This document shows positions 62,186 to 64,000 of a stretch of DNA of 64,000 nucleotides, one piece after another. Numbering within the stretch: position 1 is the first letter of the stretch; the number at the start of each line of letters is the position of its first letter. The notes under the pieces were generated by a model. It saw only the letters and a program-made list of their open reading frames with translations. It did not search any database and was not told where the DNA came from. The stretch is taken from assembly GCF_036865545.1 (NCBI RefSeq), contig NZ_CP142208.1:496001-560000 (forward strand), written 5' to 3'. The stretch is from Erwinia sp. E_sp_B01_1. GTDB taxonomy: Bacteria; Pseudomonadota; Gammaproteobacteria; Enterobacterales; Enterobacteriaceae. A program made the translations under genes and the position numbers.

Positions 62186-62482
62186 ATGAAGGAAAACTTC
62201 ACCACCACGGTGAACGTCAGTGGCAAAGGCGACAGCAGGGAGCGTGCCTTTGCCGATGCGTTGAGCCGGGTACAAAACACGGTCCTGAAAGCGACCAACA
62301 AAGTTCTGCTGCGGATTGAACCTCAGGATGTGAAGGTGGTTCAGGCCAGGCAGAGCGTCAGAAAAGAGAAGTTTTTATTCTTTTTCCTGGCGAGAGAGCG
62401 GCGGAGTTACAGCGTGGAGCTGGATATTACCGTCAACGTAACGGTAATCGACACAGATAAGATCGATTTCGTTACGCAATAA
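62186..62482 (+). CDS. DUF4312-family protein
   Basis: A 98-residue soluble protein, predicted strand-helix-strand-strand (TTTVNVSGKG, a helix at 18-38, then YSVELDITVNVTVI). A central basic/aromatic patch (RKEKFLFFFLARERR) could contact membrane or a partner. It starts 3 bases after the SFCGS gene, suggesting tight coupling and a shared complex. Function is unknown. Confidence 0.78.
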   Translation: MKENFTTTVNVSGKGDSRERAFADALSRVQNTVLKATNKVLLRIEPQDVKVVQARQSVRKEKFLFFFLARERRSYSVELDITVNVTVIDTDKIDFVTQ

Positions 62483-62486
62483 AGCC

Positions 62487-62502
62487 CTGCCCGTCCGGGC
62501 AG
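62487..62502 (+). other. Small hairpin between the DUF4312 and DUF4311 genes
   Basis: CTGCCCG/CGGGCAG stem with a 2-base centre and no T-tract, in a 69-base gap. It may be an RNA processing or stabilising element. Confidence 0.5.
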
Positions 62503-62551
62503 CAATAACCATGACTTAAAAACGTTGGCGTAAGCCTGAAAGGAAAGACTG

Positions 62552-63328
62552 ATGTTTTTAATTATTCTCTTAAAGTCGCTCATCATCGGCGGTCTTGTCG
62601 GTGTGGGCGTCGGCGCAGGTGCGGCGCGCATGTTTCACGCACCAACTACGCAGGGGATGGGGGCATTTCGTACACTGGGTGAACTGAATTCCTGTGAAGG
62701 CGATCCGGCTTCTCACTTCTCTTTTGGTCTGGGTTTCTTCTTCAACGCCTGGGCGTCTTCCGTGGCCGCTGGTTCATTCACTCAGGACGTTGATCACCGC
62801 ATCATTCCTCACTGGGGTGCGGCTGCGTTGATGGTGAAAAACCGCAACGTTGCTGACACGCTGCACAATCCGAAAAAGATGGCGATTGCCTGCGGCATCA
62901 TCGGCATGATCGTCGTGGCCTTCCTTAACTCTACGGCTTCAGCAGTGCCGGCAGCACTACAGGTTACCGCAGTGAAAGTGCTGGTACCTGCCGCGAACCT
63001 GCTGGTTAACACCATCATGCCGGTGATTTTCTGGCTGGCAGCGATTGATGCCGGTAAAAAATCGGGCTTCTGGGCCACTATTTTTGGCGGTCTGGCACAG
63101 CTGATCATGGGTAACGCCGTACCGGGTCTGGTGCTGGGTATTCTGATCGGTAAAGGGGTTGAAGAGAGCGGCTGGAACAAAGTTACCAAAATCATGATGA
63201 CGGCAATCGTGCTGCTATTCGTGTTGAGCGGTTTCTTCCGCGGCTTTGATATGAAGATGCTGCAATCCTTCCAGCTGGGTGTTCCGGGCTGGCTGGAGAT
63301 GATCCACAACTCCCTGAGCGGTAAATAA
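62552..63328 (+). CDS. DUF4311-family membrane protein
   Basis: A 258-residue integral membrane protein with about six helices (near 3-27, 55-75, 107-128, 140-165, 173-198, 210-232). The loop between the first helices carries conserved-looking polar residues (LNSCEGDPASHFSFG and QDVDHRIIPHWGAA) that could form a substrate site. Small-residue-rich helices suggest close packing. It is paired with the DUF4310 gene 13 bases downstream. Proposed to be half of a transporter channel; function unknown. Confidence 0.82.
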   Translation: MFLIILLKSLIIGGLVGVGVGAGAARMFHAPTTQGMGAFRTLGELNSCEGDPASHFSFGLGFFFNAWASSVAAGSFTQDVDHRIIPHWGAAALMVKNRNVADTLHNPKKMAIACGIIGMIVVAFLNSTASAVPAALQVTAVKVLVPAANLLVNTIMPVIFWLAAIDAGKKSGFWATIFGGLAQLIMGNAVPGLVLGILIGKGVEESGWNKVTKIMMTAIVLLFVLSGFFRGFDMKMLQSFQLGVPGWLEMIHNSLSGK

Positions 63329-63341
63329 GAGGACCCTAATA

Positions 63342-63986
63342 ATGGAAGAGTCAAAAAGCGGTTTCTGGTATGCCGACTGGTCTTTCCCGATTTTTGTCGG
63401 GCTGCTCTCTGCCGGGGTGTTTGCGGGTACACACATGTACTACACCTATGGCCTTGGAGCCTTTAACGAAGTGGCTTTCGTCTCAATGCTGCGTTCCGGC
63501 ATGGAGACGGGCGTTTACGGTGCCGTAGCGGCCTTTGGGGCCAGCTTCCTGTTCGCCCGTATCATCGAAGGATCGCTGGTTGGGATCCTGGATATCGGTG
63601 GTGCAATCCAGACCGGTGTTGGCCTGGGCGTGCCAGCGCTGCTGCTGGGCGCAGGCATCATCTACCCGGTGGCGAACTTTGCTGCTTCGCTGGTCACGGG
63701 TCTGGTGATAGGTGTGGCGATTGGCTATCTGATTATCCTGGCGCGTAAGTTCACCATCAATAACAGCGACTCCACCTACGGTGCCGATGTGATGATGGGC
63801 GCAGGTAACTCATCTGGCCGGTTCCTGGGGCCTTTGATCATCCTCTCGGCAATGACCGCCTCTATTCCGATCGGGCTGGGATCGCTGGTGGGTGCGCTGT
63901 TGTTCTATCTCTGGAACAAACCGATCACCGGTGGCGCTATCCTGGGCGCAATGCTGCTGGGTGCCATTTTCCCGGTCGCGCTTTGA
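63342..63986 (+). CDS. DUF4310-family membrane protein
   Basis: A 214-residue integral membrane protein with about six Gly-rich helices and the central motif EGSLVGILDIGGAIQTGVGLG. It ends GAIFPVAL. AGAGGA lies before the ATG. It is the last complete gene in the window. In other bacteria this cluster is followed by a DgaE-type PLP enzyme, a KDGP aldolase and an amidohydrolase, so a sugar-acid or amino-sugar substrate is plausible (recalled context, not visible here). Confidence 0.82.
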   Translation: MEESKSGFWYADWSFPIFVGLLSAGVFAGTHMYYTYGLGAFNEVAFVSMLRSGMETGVYGAVAAFGASFLFARIIEGSLVGILDIGGAIQTGVGLGVPALLLGAGIIYPVANFAASLVTGLVIGVAIGYLIILARKFTINNSDSTYGADVMMGAGNSSGRFLGPLIILSAMTASIPIGLGSLVGALLFYLWNKPITGGAILGAMLLGAIFPVAL

Positions 63987-64000
63987 AGTAACGGCGGTTT

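Overview
The window is chromosomal DNA from a member of the Enterobacterales. Gene content and order closely follow the E. coli argR-mdh-degSQ-rplM-sspAB, arcB-rpoN-lpt-mla-murA and cysQ-tamAB-ppa-fbp-mpl-pmbA segments. Protein similarity and the accessory insertions suggest an Erwinia/Pantoea-like genus; that placement is an inference. Nearly all of the DNA is coding and most genes are housekeeping genes.

Layout. 1-12.2 kb: the 3' end of aaeB, a gabD-like aldehyde dehydrogenase, yhcO, two tandem yhcN copies, argR, mdh, degS, degQ, zapG, zapE, rplM-rpsI and sspA-sspB. 12.3-19.6 kb: a two-gene minus-strand unit at the place where E. coli carries gltBD. It encodes an oversized glutamate-synthase-like large subunit (1843 aa) followed by a CysJ-type diflavin reductase; no GltD is present. 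20.6-24.5 kb: arcB with the sRNA ArcZ convergent on its 3' end, an AT-rich stretch in place of elbB, then mtgA. 24.6-32.7 kb (minus): npr-rapZ-ptsN-hpf-rpoN-lptB-lptA-lptC-kdsC-kdsD-yrbG, covering nitrogen PTS, sigma-54 and LPS transport and Kdo synthesis. 32.9-37.7 kb (plus): mlaFEDCB, ibaG and murA, for outer-membrane lipid asymmetry and peptidoglycan. At about 37.8 kb E. coli synteny jumps to ytfB-fklB-cpdB-cysQ-ytfJ-ytfK-paeA-tamA-tamB-ytfP-ppa. Two tandem chemoreceptor genes with sigma-28-type promoters lie between ppa and fbp. They are followed by mpl, darP, pmbA/tldE and cybC. The last 2.6 kb is an accessory cluster of five small genes: PRD-like, SFCGS glycine-rich, DUF4312, DUF4311 and DUF4310.

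Two candidate systems stand out. First, the GltB-like/diflavin reductase pair suggests a glutamate synthase or related FMN amidotransferase fed by a CysJ-type NADPH reductase instead of GltD; its iron-sulfur cysteines are spaced CX5CX3C, not the usual CX5CX4C. Second, the five-gene cluster looks like an uncharacterised membrane transporter. It has two glycine-rich membrane proteins, a soluble protein with a PTS EIIB-like cysteine loop, a PRD-like protein, and a CTTCGAAG-centred palindrome occurring both upstream of the operon and at the end of its first gene.

Data-quality warning: zapE, kdsC, yrbG and mlaF each carry a single-base frameshift, three of them a missing base in a homopolymer. One chemoreceptor has an in-frame amber codon. 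The frameshifts may be sequencing errors; the amber is a substitution and more likely real.
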